A DNA stretch of 64,000 nucleotides from Oceanospirillaceae bacterium (lineage in GTDB: Bacteria; Pseudomonadota; Gammaproteobacteria; Pseudomonadales; Oceanobacteraceae), in assembly GCA_002723385.1 (NCBI GenBank), contig PBNY01000051.1, positions 29,951 to 93,950 on the forward strand. The letters run 5' to 3'. Made by a program: the position numbers and the translations under genes. Within the stretch, counting starts at the first letter, position 1. Every line of letters starts with the position of its first letter. Below are positions 20,039-28,830 of the stretch, piece by piece. Below the pieces are notes generated by a model that saw nothing but the letters and a program-made list of their open reading frames with translations, was not told where the DNA came from and made no database searches.

Positions 20039-20055
20039 TTGAAATTCAATTTCAA
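20039..20055. promoter_or_regulatory. Palindrome TTGAAATT-C-AATTTCAA, candidate operator
   Basis: This is a perfect 8-1-8 palindrome 98 bp before the porin ATG. Compared with the 7-1-7 Fur consensus TGATAAT-N-ATTATCA, ten of fourteen positions match. That is suggestive but below a firm call. Confidence 0.4.
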
Positions 20056-20153
20056 AAAATAATCTGGTTTGTAATTGTTATTATTTGTCTTTACTATCCG
20101 CTTCATATTCTTATTGCTCTATATATGTCCATTCATACCTCTCAGGAGTAGAA

Positions 20154-21263
20154 ATGAAACGTTCCCTGACCGCTTTGGCTGTCCTACTGGCTTCCCAGAC
20201 TGCATTGGCTGATTCAAATGCTGAATTGAGAGCAGAGATCGAAGCGTTGAAATCACAGTTGAACAGCCTGGCTGACACTGTGGAGGCTCAGGGAGAGCAG
20301 GCTTCCGCACAGGCAGTGAGCATTGGCGGTTATGGTGAAATGCACCTGAACCTCGAGAATGGCGAAGACAACGAGATTGATTACCACCGTTTCGTCCTGT
20401 TCTTTGGCAAGGAATTCAACGAACGCACCCGTTTCTTCTCCGAGTTCGAGCTGGAACACAGCCTGGCCGGTGAAGGCAAACCGGGTGAAGTTGAACTGGA
20501 ACAGGCTTACATTGAGCATGACCTGAACGCCAACACCAGCGCCAAATTCGGTATGTTTCTGATTCCGGTTGGTATCCTGAACGAAACCCACGAGCCGGAT
20601 ACCTTCTACGGTGTTGAGCGTAACAATGTCGAGAAGAACATCATTCCGGTGACCTGGTGGGAAGGTGGTGTTGCACTGACTCGCAAGTTGGGTGATGGCC
20701 TGAGCTATGACATTGCCATGCATTCTGGTCTGAATTCCGCCAATGGCGCGATCCGTAAAGGGCGTCAGAAAGTCGCTGAAGCAACGGCCAACAAGGCTGC
20801 TTACACGGCGCGTGTCAAATACACCGCGATACCGGGTCTGGAAGTGGCTGCGACCATTCAGAAGCAGGACGATATCCTGCAAGGCTCCGGTGAAGAAGAA
20901 ATCAACGGCTTGCTGATCGAAACCCACGTGGTGTACCAGAAAGATGGTCTGGGTCTGCGTGCTCTGTACGCACAATGGAATCTGAGCGACGAGATCGATG
21001 AGATCAGCGACGGTGCCAGCGAACAGAACGGTTTTTATCTGGAGCCTTCCTACCGCGTAAACGATCTGGGTGTGTTCTACCGCTACAGCGAGTGGGATAA
21101 CCTGGCCGCTTCCAACACCGGCAGCGAATACGATCAGCACGATATGGGTGTTAACTATTGGCTGGCACCCACGGTGGTCCTGAAAGCCGACTACTACCGT
21201 CAGAACAAGGACGATGATCTGAGCGGAACCGGTTACAACCTCGGCGTAGGTTACAGCTTCTGA
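20154..21263 (+). CDS. Outer-membrane porin with coiled-coil N-terminus
   Basis: The ATG at 20154 follows AGGAG by six bases and opens a signal peptide (MKRSLTALAVLLASQTALA). A short heptad-like segment follows (AELRAEIEALKSQLNSLADTV), then a barrel of alternating strands ending in YNLGVGYSF, with the C-terminal Phe of outer-membrane proteins. The 369-residue length and motifs such as IDYHRFVLFFGKEF and FGMFLIPVGILNETHEPDTF fit porins of the phosphate-selective-like family in marine gammaproteobacteria. The transported solute is unknown. It is followed by an FMN-binding gene and a PepSY gene on the same strand, with a weak hairpin (about 21290-21318) in the gap. Confidence 0.8.
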   Translation: MKRSLTALAVLLASQTALADSNAELRAEIEALKSQLNSLADTVEAQGEQASAQAVSIGGYGEMHLNLENGEDNEIDYHRFVLFFGKEFNERTRFFSEFELEHSLAGEGKPGEVELEQAYIEHDLNANTSAKFGMFLIPVGILNETHEPDTFYGVERNNVEKNIIPVTWWEGGVALTRKLGDGLSYDIAMHSGLNSANGAIRKGRQKVAEATANKAAYTARVKYTAIPGLEVAATIQKQDDILQGSGEEEINGLLIETHVVYQKDGLGLRALYAQWNLSDEIDEISDGASEQNGFYLEPSYRVNDLGVFYRYSEWDNLAASNTGSEYDQHDMGVNYWLAPTVVLKADYYRQNKDDDLSGTGYNLGVGYSF

Positions 21264-21340
21264 TCCTCAAAAAGTCATTGTTGTAAACCAATGCCGGGGC
21301 TGTTTATCAGTCCCGGCGTTGTCGTCTCTGGAGCATGCGT

Positions 21341-21865
21341 ATGAACTCACTCTCTCGTCAGCTTTTGGTGTTGATCTCGGCTTGTTTTCTGGCCTTGCCC
21401 GCTTCGGCCAAGGGCACCTACTTCACGCTTGAACAAATGTTGCAGGAAGTCTTTTCAGACGTACCGTCCAACAAGGCTTTGTGGCTCAACAAGGAGCAGA
21501 AGACGGCTGTAACGTCGGTGTTGCAGCGTCCGTTCCGCAAGGCACGCATCAAGTACTGGGCCGAAGGGGATCGCAATCTGTGGGTTCTGAGTGAGATCGG
21601 CAAGGAAAAGCCCATCACGTTTGCGGTCATCACTCGTAACGGCACTCTGGAACGAATCGAAGTGATGGCGTTCCGGGAGATTCGTGGGGATGAGATTCGC
21701 ATGTCGGCGTATACCGCCCAGTTCAAGGAGCTGACTCTGACAGAGGAGCAACAATTGTCGGATTCTATCGACGGGATTTCCGGTGCAACCTACTCCGTGC
21801 GCAGTATGAAGAAGGTTGCTAGACTCGCTCTCCTTCTTGATCAGTGGACGCACAGCGGAGCATGA
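21341..21865 (+). CDS. Periplasmic FMN-binding domain protein
   Basis: The second of two close ATGs (21341) is chosen because GGAG lies seven bases upstream; the first (21335) is too close. The 174-residue protein has a signal peptide (cut after PASA) and an FMN_bind domain ending with DGISGATYS, the motif in which Thr150 receives a covalent FMN from the transferase ApbE. It is thus a probable periplasmic flavoprotein electron carrier. No apbE lies in this window. Its stop overlaps the start of the PepSY gene (ATGA), so the two are translationally coupled and probably act together. Confidence 0.82.
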   Translation: MNSLSRQLLVLISACFLALPASAKGTYFTLEQMLQEVFSDVPSNKALWLNKEQKTAVTSVLQRPFRKARIKYWAEGDRNLWVLSEIGKEKPITFAVITRNGTLERIEVMAFREIRGDEIRMSAYTAQFKELTLTEEQQLSDSIDGISGATYSVRSMKKVARLALLLDQWTHSGA

Positions 21866-22620
21866 AATCCCATTTACGCCGTCAGATTCGGTTAACCCTG
21901 TTTCATTGGCATCGCCGTTCCGGGGTCGCGGCGGCGTTGATCATCGTACTGGTCACTCTGACCGGTATTGCCTTGAACCACACCGGTTCTCTCGAACTGG
22001 ACAAGCATTACCCCCAATCCAGCTGGTTACTGTGGCCCTATGAATCGGCCGTGACGCGCCCGGACGGTGTTCAGATCGACAGCGTCTGGTGGTGGTCGGA
22101 TGGCCAGCAGCTACATCGATATCAACAGCCCATGATGCCATGTCGGGCGTTGCTGGGAGCCGCAAGCAGCGGGTCTGAGTATCTGATCCAGTGTGACGGC
22201 GAATGGTTGTGGCTGACCTCCGACGGTGACTTGCTGGACTCGCTGGATCCCGCCTTGTTGGGTTTGTCGCTGAACGCAGGCTTGGCCGCTGACGAAGCCG
22301 GTTTTCTGGTTCGCTCTGAGCCACATGGCGATTGGCAACGGCTCGATCTGGACATGTATCAGCTGACGCCCTTGCTGACCGAGTCGGCTGAGTCGGTGTC
22401 CGGTTCATCACCTGTTCCCGCCGCTTTGGTGCTTCAACCCGTTCCTGAATCTGTCTCTAACGCCCGTAATACCAGCATCAGCTGGCAGCGGGTATTGCTG
22501 GATATCCATTCTGGCCGCTGGTTCGGTTCCCTTGGGCCATGGCTGGTCGATATTGCAGCGCTGGTGCTGCTGTTTCTGGCTTGCAGTGGATTCTGGATCT
22601 GGTACAGCCGTCGTCATTGA
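21862..22620 (+). CDS. PepSY-associated membrane protein (possible redox partner)
   Basis: The 252-residue protein starts MKSHLRRQIRLTLFHWHRRSG, typical of PepSY_TM proteins. It has one membrane helix near residues 20-38 (AALIIVLVTLTGIALNH), a large periplasmic domain and a C-terminal helix (LVLLFLACSGFWIWYSRR). Histidines flank both helices (HWHRR, NHTG), as in membrane reductases of this family. Longer PepSY proteins such as FpvG reduce ferri-siderophores; this short two-helix form coupled to an FMN protein may move electrons from the membrane to the flavin. The electron source and acceptor are not shown by the sequence. Confidence 0.75.
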   Translation: MKSHLRRQIRLTLFHWHRRSGVAAALIIVLVTLTGIALNHTGSLELDKHYPQSSWLLWPYESAVTRPDGVQIDSVWWWSDGQQLHRYQQPMMPCRALLGAASSGSEYLIQCDGEWLWLTSDGDLLDSLDPALLGLSLNAGLAADEAGFLVRSEPHGDWQRLDLDMYQLTPLLTESAESVSGSSPVPAALVLQPVPESVSNARNTSISWQRVLLDIHSGRWFGSLGPWLVDIAALVLLFLACSGFWIWYSRRH

Positions 22621-22761
22621 TCGCATCTCGCCAATAGGCGGTTGCCGCCTTTGTTCACTAGGTCTGGCCGTTACCGCTGTCCTGACGCTTGAGGCGGATG
22701 CCTGTGGGCGCTAGTCTTGAAGGAACCGCTTCAGCTAACCAGCATCCGGGTAACTTGCCGC

Positions 22762-25383
22762 ATGAATCTTCCTGTCTCCGAACTGTTGGCTGCCCTGTGG
22801 CCAGCGGCAGCGGCCCAACCGGTTTCACCGCGTTCAGTGGCGTTGGCTCAAGCCTGGATTCAATCCCGCACACGCATTCCTGAACTGACCCCCGGACTGC
22901 TGGATCGTAGCGAACGCTGGCAGCAGTGGTTCGATTCTCACCCTGTTCTCTGGTTTAACGCACCGGCTGGATATGGCAAAACCCGCGCCCTGACGGAGCT
23001 TAAGCGCTATAACGACGATATTCCCACTATTTGGCTAACACTGGATAGTCACGATGCCAATCCGCAACGATTACTGTTGTCCTTGCTGCTGGCCACCGAG
23101 CAGGCGGTGCCCGGCTCGGGGGCGGCCACCCTTGATTTGCTGGCCATGGTGTCGGATGACGACAGCTGCATACGGTTGCTGGAGCACTGGATTGGCCGAC
23201 TGGAGTCTGATCAGGAGCTGTTGCTGGTCCTCAACGAAGCGCATTTGCTGACTTCCGGCTCGTCGTGGCAACTGCTGCTGGCGCTGTTGTCGCATCGAAC
23301 ACCGGGGATGCGCATTCTGATTGGCTCACGCTATCAGCCCGGCCCTCTGGGTCGTGCTGCCTTGCTGCCGGGGCTACAGATTCTCGGTGCCCAACAGCTG
23401 GCGCTCACCCATGATGAACAACGCCGATGGCCGAAACAGCAGGGCGTTTTGTGTGATGACACCAGCCTGCAGTTGTTGTACGAGCGTTTGCGCGGTTGGC
23501 CTGCCAGCGTCGGGATTTGGCTGGCCTGTTATCGGGCCGCCGGTTTGCCACTGATTGTGTCTGACACGCTGGGTCAGCGAGAAATGGCAGACTTCTGGTG
23601 GACTGAGGTGGTGGGTACCGAAGCGCAATCCATGCGAGATCTTTTACAGCTACTGGCGATTCTGGGCGAAGCTCCGGAGGCGCTGATTGATCATCTGCAG
23701 GGTGAGGCTTGCTTCGATCTGTTGCAGCAGGCGGTTCATCATCAGCTGGTTCGAACGACACCGCTGGATGGCTGGTATCGTTTGCCCTCTCATTTTCGTG
23801 GCCTGGCCAGCAGCACCCTGTCATTGGCTGGGCGCCAGCACCTTCATCATCAAGCCAGTAACTGGTATTGCCTGCAACAGGATACGGTGATGGCGATGAG
23901 TCACAATCGCCGCTCTGGCCGGACGGAGGAGCTAAGCGCCTGGATTGTGCGTCACTCTGAAGCCGCTTTGGCGTCACTCGATGCCTCCGGCATCATGGCG
24001 TGGTTTGAAAGCTCGGGCGAAGATCCGGCGACGGCGAATCCTGCCCTTGTGCAGTTGGCCTGCTGGAGCTATCTTCTGACGGCCAAGGTACGCCGTGGCG
24101 CTGCCTTGCTGCGACAGCTGGTGCAACGACGGTGTCTGACGGATGCCGAGACCGCCGCGCTGCAGGGCTATCTGGCGCGGCTGCGGGGGCAGAACCGCAG
24201 TGCCACTCAACAGTGTCAGCAGGCCTGGGACGAACTGCCGGAATCCCGTTATGCCATCCGTATCCTGATGGCAACCACGCTGACCTATGTGTGCCTCGGC
24301 GAGACCGACCTCAACGCCGCCCGCAGCTGGAATCGCAATGCCTTGCTTCTGGCACGGCAGCATAAATCCGTTGCGATGGAGTCCATGGCGTTGTTCGATC
24401 AGGCCCGCATTGAAATGCATCGTGGCCATATCGATCATGGCATGTACCTGATTGAAACCGGCATCAGCTTGCTCGGTGGACTGACCGCTGCACGTCAGCG
24501 CCTGCCAATGGGACGGCTGCTGCTGTATCGCGCTTTCCTGCTGTGGCTCACCAACCGGGAACAGGAGCAGCTGGAACCGCTGCTGAAACGCGGGGTTTCG
24601 CTGTGTCGGCGCAGTAATGATGTACTGGTCCTGTACGGCTACGGTCTGAGCGCCATGGTGATGTCGTCACGAGGGCAGTACCGACAGGCGCTGGATTACA
24701 TCGACGAAGCTGAACGCCTGATGCAAAGCTGGGCTGTCGACCCGGATCGCTACCTCTGGATGATTCTGGTGAAAGCGCATATCTGGATGTCGGAAGGCAA
24801 ATACCATCGATCACAAGGGTGTCTGGAAGAGCTGGTGGGGGAGCAATCCATTTCCCAGCTGGCGCGCCCGGAAGTCTTTCCCCTGTTGCCAGATCTTGCG
24901 GCAGCCACCCAGTCCCGGCTCTATCTGATCACCCGCCGCTACGAAGAATGCCTGACCGTGGTGGACGAATGGCTGCGTTGTAACAGCAGCCCGATGATCA
25001 TGCTGCTGATCCAGCTCATTCGAGGCGCGGCATTGCGCGGTTGCAACCAGATTGCTGAAAGTCAGAACATCTTTACCCAGGTCAAACACCAGCTGGATCA
25101 GGAAGGCATTGGTCTCAGCTTCAGTACCTGGTTGCCGGAACTGTTCACCCAACCGGGAAATCGTGAGCCATCGTTGGCGCAGGATGAACGGGTACAGCTG
25201 AGTGAGCGCGAGCACGATGTGTTGCGAAAAATCGCCGAAGGGCTGTCGAACCAGGAAATCGCGGCTCAGCTGTTTATATCGCTGCACACGGTGAAATCCC
25301 ACGCCCGAAAAATCAATGCCAAGTTGGGCGTTAAAAACCGTACCCAGGCAATTCACAAAGCCAAGGAATTGTTGCTGTTGTAG
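22762..25383 (+). CDS. LuxR-family transcriptional regulator, MalT-like (LAL)
   Basis: This is a large ATP-dependent LuxR regulator of about 873 residues. A P-loop is seen at about 67-74 (APAGYGKT) and a Walker B-like LLLVLNEAHLL follows. A long helical TPR-like region fills the middle. The C-terminal 65 residues are a LuxR helix-turn-helix (LSEREHDVLRKIAEGLSNQE...LHTVKSHARKINAKLGV). The ATG at 22762 is used; a TTG at 22717 has no better ribosome site. MalT-type proteins respond to an inducer bound by the TPR region; the inducer and target genes here are unknown. It ends directly at a tandem-repeat array. Confidence 0.88.
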   Translation: MNLPVSELLAALWPAAAAQPVSPRSVALAQAWIQSRTRIPELTPGLLDRSERWQQWFDSHPVLWFNAPAGYGKTRALTELKRYNDDIPTIWLTLDSHDANPQRLLLSLLLATEQAVPGSGAATLDLLAMVSDDDSCIRLLEHWIGRLESDQELLLVLNEAHLLTSGSSWQLLLALLSHRTPGMRILIGSRYQPGPLGRAALLPGLQILGAQQLALTHDEQRRWPKQQGVLCDDTSLQLLYERLRGWPASVGIWLACYRAAGLPLIVSDTLGQREMADFWWTEVVGTEAQSMRDLLQLLAILGEAPEALIDHLQGEACFDLLQQAVHHQLVRTTPLDGWYRLPSHFRGLASSTLSLAGRQHLHHQASNWYCLQQDTVMAMSHNRRSGRTEELSAWIVRHSEAALASLDASGIMAWFESSGEDPATANPALVQLACWSYLLTAKVRRGAALLRQLVQRRCLTDAETAALQGYLARLRGQNRSATQQCQQAWDELPESRYAIRILMATTLTYVCLGETDLNAARSWNRNALLLARQHKSVAMESMALFDQARIEMHRGHIDHGMYLIETGISLLGGLTAARQRLPMGRLLLYRAFLLWLTNREQEQLEPLLKRGVSLCRRSNDVLVLYGYGLSAMVMSSRGQYRQALDYIDEAERLMQSWAVDPDRYLWMILVKAHIWMSEGKYHRSQGCLEELVGEQSISQLARPEVFPLLPDLAAATQSRLYLITRRYEECLTVVDEWLRCNSSPMIMLLIQLIRGAALRGCNQIAESQNIFTQVKHQLDQEGIGLSFSTWLPELFTQPGNREPSLAQDERVQLSEREHDVLRKIAEGLSNQEIAAQLFISLHTVKSHARKINAKLGVKNRTQAIHKAKELLLL

Positions 25384-25388
25384 TTACA

Positions 25389-25967
25389 GGCCGGGATGGG
25401 ACCCGGCCACTACGGTTTGTGTGGTTATTGATTCTTGTAGGGGCAACCCCTCACGGTTGCCGGAATGATCGGGATTGGCCGGGGTGGGACCTGGCCACTA
25501 CGGTTTGTGTGGTTATTGATTCTCGCAGGGGCAACCTCCCATGGTTGCTGAAATGATCGCGATTGGCCGGGATGGGACCCGGCCACTACGGTTTGGAATG
25601 TCATTGATTCTTGTAGGGGCAACCTCCCACGGTTTCCGGAATGATCGCGATTGGCCGGGATGGGACCTGGCCACTACGATTTGGAATGTTATTTATTCTT
25701 GTAGGGGTAACCTCCCACGGTTGCCGGAATGATCGGGATTGGCCGGGGTGGTACCCGGCCACTACGATTTGGAATGTTATTGATTCTTGTAGGGGGCAAC
25801 CTCCCACGGTTGCCGGAATGATCGGGATTGGCCGGGGTGGGACCCGTCCACTACGATTTGGAATGTCATTGATTCTCGCAGGGGCAACCTCCCACGGTTG
25901 CCCGAATGGCTGCTATCAGCCGGGTTGGGACCCGGCCACCACGGTTTTGAGTGTTATTGATTCTCGC
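25389..25967. repeat. 88-bp tandem repeat array, about 6.6 units, two hairpins per unit
   Basis: Units begin at 25389, 25477, 25565, 25653, 25741 and 25830, with a partial seventh from 25918. All are 88 bp except the fifth (89, one extra G). Each unit holds two near-perfect palindromes: GGCCGGG-N6-CCCGGCC and GGCAACC-N6-GGTTGCC. They are joined by TACGGTTTG...TTGATTCTTGTAGGG and GGAATGATCGGGATT. The array fills the whole space between the convergent LAL and LysR genes. The structure resembles paired REP elements (BIME-like). Some units carry a single change that breaks a stem. Confidence 0.95.
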
Positions 25968-25970
25968 CAT

Positions 25971-26825
25971 TCAATGCATCAACAATGGTTCTGACGCCGC
26001 TTTGATCAGAGTATCCACCGCCGCCAGTGACGCGGCATTTTTGTGTCGAATCAACAGGGTAGGGATCTCGGCCAGATGCGGTTCAATGGTTTCGATATGG
26101 AAGTCATTGTGGTAGCGGCTGTTGGTCACTACAGCCCTCGGCATCAGGGTGCAGCCGAGTCCCATGGCGACGCAGCCGAGCATGCCGTCGAGTGTGCCGA
26201 ATTCCATAATGCCACGGCAGTTGTGGCCGCTTTCCTGACGCCAGTTCAGGGCGCGCTGTCGATACGAGCAACCGTCGCGGAAGATAATCAGCGGGATGTT
26301 CTGGTATTGGGTGTCTTTTGAATAGACCAGCACCAGTTCTTCCGTCAGTACATGGGTGGCGAGCAAATCGGGGTGATCCACCGGGCCACCAACGAAGGCG
26401 CAGTCGAGTTTGTGTTCTAGTACCCGTTTGATCAGATCGGTCGAGGTGTTGGTTTCGATGTGCAAACGCAACCCGCTGTGGACTTCACGCAAGCCTTTCA
26501 GTGTGGGGGGAAGACGCAGCGCGGCAAAACTTTCCATGGATCCGACGCGGAACTCACCGACTTGTTCACCCACTTGACGCAATGCCATTCCGGCCTGTGA
26601 AGTCAGTTGCAGGATCTCGCGGGTGTAGCCCAGCAGCACTTTGCCGGATGGTGACAGCGTCAGTTTTCGGCCCTGACGATAAAACAGCTGGGTACCCACC
26701 TCTTCTTCCAGTCGTTTGATCCGTGTGGTGACGTTCGACTGCACCGTGTTCAAGCGTGAGGCGGCTGACAGAATGCCGCCTTCTTCAACCACGGCGAGAA
26801 AGGTCTTCAAGGCCTGAATTTCCAT
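25971..26825 (-). CDS. LysR-family transcriptional regulator
   Basis: This 284-residue regulator has the LysR N-terminal helix-turn-helix (MEIQALKTFLAVVEEGGILS...LNTVQSNVTTRIKRLEEEVG). A substrate-binding domain follows (GEFRVGSMESFAALRLPP, LDCAFVGGPVDHPDLL). It is divergent from an MFS transporter with 107 bp between, the classic arrangement in which LysR controls its neighbour. Two dyads lie in that gap. The inducer is unknown. Confidence 0.93.
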   Translation of the reverse strand: MEIQALKTFLAVVEEGGILSAASRLNTVQSNVTTRIKRLEEEVGTQLFYRQGRKLTLSPSGKVLLGYTREILQLTSQAGMALRQVGEQVGEFRVGSMESFAALRLPPTLKGLREVHSGLRLHIETNTSTDLIKRVLEHKLDCAFVGGPVDHPDLLATHVLTEELVLVYSKDTQYQNIPLIIFRDGCSYRQRALNWRQESGHNCRGIMEFGTLDGMLGCVAMGLGCTLMPRAVVTNSRYHNDFHIETIEPHLAEIPTLLIRHKNAASLAAVDTLIKAASEPLLMH

Positions 26826-26837
26826 TACTGTTCTCCA

Positions 26838-26880
26838 TTTGAGAATTTTTACTTCTCAAATATTCGTTATTCAAGAATAT
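26838..26880. promoter_or_regulatory. Two adjacent dyads in the LysR-MFS gap, candidate LysR sites
   Basis: TTTGAGAA-N7-TTCTCAAA (26838-26860) is directly followed by ATATTC-N9-GAATAT (26860-26880). Paired dyads between a LysR gene and its divergent target are the usual pattern for recognition and activation sites of this family. Confidence 0.55.
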
Positions 26881-26932
26881 TTCGATGGTATAGATTCCAA
26901 ATTCGGATGAAAAGCAGCAATTGGAGTCGCTA

Positions 26933-28114
26933 ATGTCCCATTCCATGCAACGAATAAAGGTGTTGGCCGCCGGGGTCATCAGTCTGGTTTTACTGATTGG
27001 TGTAGCACGATTTGCCTATACCCCCTTGTTGCCTGTGATGCAGGCGGAAGCCGGGTTGGGCGTGGCTGAGGCCGGTTGGCTGGCAGCGATTAACTATCTG
27101 GGCTATCTCACTGGTGCTGTGATTGCCGCAACCATCAGCAGTCTGCTGCTGAAAGATACGCTCTATCGTCTGGGGCTGATCGCTGCGGTGGTCAGTACTG
27201 CTGTGATGGCGACGACGGACAACGTCTGGGTGTGGGGAGTGTCGCGCTACGTGGCCGGATTGAGCAGTGCCGCGGGTATGCTGCTGGGATCCGGGCTGAT
27301 TCTGAACTGGTTGATGCGGCACAATTTCCGGGGCGAGTTGGGGATTCACTTCAGCGGGGTTGGCATCGGCATGATGTTTTGTGCGGTGACGGTGGAGCTG
27401 GCCACCGGTGTGTTTGACTGGCGTGAGCAATGGTGGTTGTTTACCGCCGTCGCCGTGGTATTGATGATTCCGGCCTGGGGTTGGTTGCCACGCCCCAACA
27501 GCGATGTGGTGCCGGGCAAGTCGGATGTGATGGCCGACAATTCACCGTCTGGCGTATTCCTGAAGTTGTTTATGCTGGCGTATTTCTGCGCCGGAATTGG
27601 CTATGTGGTCAGCGCGACTTTTATTGTTGCGATTATCGACAACCTGCCAGGATTGCATGGTTTTGGTGCCTGGACTTTCTTTGTGATCGGAATGGCTGCC
27701 GCACCGGCGAGTATCGTCTGGGATATGGTGGCGCGCCGGTTGGGTGGCTTCATGGCCTTGTTCCTGACCTATGCGTTACAGGTAGTCGGTATTATCTTGC
27801 CCCTGATTGAACCCGGCCTGGTAACGGCGGTTGCCGGTGCCTTGCTGTTCGGTGGCACGTTTGTGGGCTCGGTCAGTCTGGTATTGACCATTGCCGGGCG
27901 TTATTTCCCGACCAAGCCAGCCAAAATGATGGGTATGATGACCATCACCTACGGCATTGCCCAGATATTGGCCCCGGCATTGATTGGTGTTCTGGCGGTT
28001 AAAGATGGCAGCTACAATGTGGGTCTTTACATCGCCGCTGCCGCTGTTGCAATTGGCAGTGTGATGGTGCTGAAACTGCGGCAAATGGATCAGCAACAGC
28101 TGGTGGTTGCCTGA
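26933..28114 (+). CDS. MFS transporter, YbfB/YjiJ family
   Basis: The ATG at 26933 follows GGAG by eight bases. The 393-residue inner-membrane protein shows about 12 hydrophobic helices and the YbfB-type start (GVARFAYTPLLPVMQAEAGLG...AGWLAAINYLGYL). Members of this group are predicted exporters or permeases with few known substrates. The divergent LysR gene probably controls it. The window gives no clue to the solute. Confidence 0.88.
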   Translation: MSHSMQRIKVLAAGVISLVLLIGVARFAYTPLLPVMQAEAGLGVAEAGWLAAINYLGYLTGAVIAATISSLLLKDTLYRLGLIAAVVSTAVMATTDNVWVWGVSRYVAGLSSAAGMLLGSGLILNWLMRHNFRGELGIHFSGVGIGMMFCAVTVELATGVFDWREQWWLFTAVAVVLMIPAWGWLPRPNSDVVPGKSDVMADNSPSGVFLKLFMLAYFCAGIGYVVSATFIVAIIDNLPGLHGFGAWTFFVIGMAAAPASIVWDMVARRLGGFMALFLTYALQVVGIILPLIEPGLVTAVAGALLFGGTFVGSVSLVLTIAGRYFPTKPAKMMGMMTITYGIAQILAPALIGVLAVKDGSYNVGLYIAAAAVAIGSVMVLKLRQMDQQQLVVA

Positions 28115-28166
28115 TAAACGGCTGTTTTCCCCGCGGGGGGACAGCTGAACTGAAATGGAGATCGCT

Positions 28167-28673
28167 GTGACCCGTGTGTTTCCTCTTGTTTTGTGGCTTT
28201 GCGCCATCGCTCTGTCGGGATGCGGAAGTGAAGCGAATACTTCGAACGCCAATGCCACACTGGTCAAGGTGGATAAATCCGAGCGACGTCTGTACCTGAT
28301 GCACAATGATCAGGTGCTGCATGAGTTCCACATTGCTTTGGGTGGGAATCCACGCGGCCACAAGCAGCAGGAGGGAGACCATCGCACCCCCGAAGGGCGA
28401 TACATTCTTGACTATAAAAAAGAAGACTCATCTTTTTACCGGGCCATTCACATCAGCTATCCCAATGCGCAAGACACCGAAGCGGCCCGAGCAGCCGGGG
28501 TGTCGCCCGGCGGCCTGATCATGATTCATGGCCAACCCAATCGGTTTGGCTTTCTTGCTCCCATTCTTCAATGGTTCGACTGGACTGAAGGTTGCATCGC
28601 TCTCACCAACCGTGAAATGGATATTGTGATGGATGTTGTCCAGGTCGGAACGCCGATTGAAATCGAGTGGTAG
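28167..28673 (+). CDS. L,D-transpeptidase family lipoprotein
   Basis: The GTG at 28167 is preferred: GGAG lies six bases upstream and the product then starts MTRVFPLVLWLCAIALSGC, a proper lipoprotein signal (Cys19). The YkuD-type catalytic region has GLIMIHGQPN and TEGCIALTN, with the catalytic Cys in GCIAL; the Arg usual after GCI is absent, as in the YafK-like subgroup. Such enzymes cut or form links between peptidoglycan and itself or lipoproteins. An ATG at 28155 is the alternative start. The gene stands between the MFS gene and the glycogen operon. Confidence 0.85.
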   Translation: MTRVFPLVLWLCAIALSGCGSEANTSNANATLVKVDKSERRLYLMHNDQVLHEFHIALGGNPRGHKQQEGDHRTPEGRYILDYKKEDSSFYRAIHISYPNAQDTEAARAAGVSPGGLIMIHGQPNRFGFLAPILQWFDWTEGCIALTNREMDIVMDVVQVGTPIEIEW

Positions 28674-28830
28674 TACGACTCGAAAAGTAGCTTCTTGGGC
28701 CTATTTACTGATCCAGGTCGGTATCAATAGGCAATAGCTATTCTCTTGCTCTCGGTCTCTGTACAGCTGACACATTCGTACCTTATGTTTTTCCTACGAG
28801 TCCCGTCCATCGAGCAGCAGGAGCGAGCCT

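Noticed and set aside
25389..25967. CRISPR array
   Set aside because: The units are contiguous with no unique spacers, and no cas genes are near.
25425..25994. Several open frames with similar protein sequence inside the tandem array on both strands
   Set aside because: They arise because the 88-bp unit lacks stops in some frames. 88 is not a multiple of three, so the frames rotate between units, and no ribosome sites are present.
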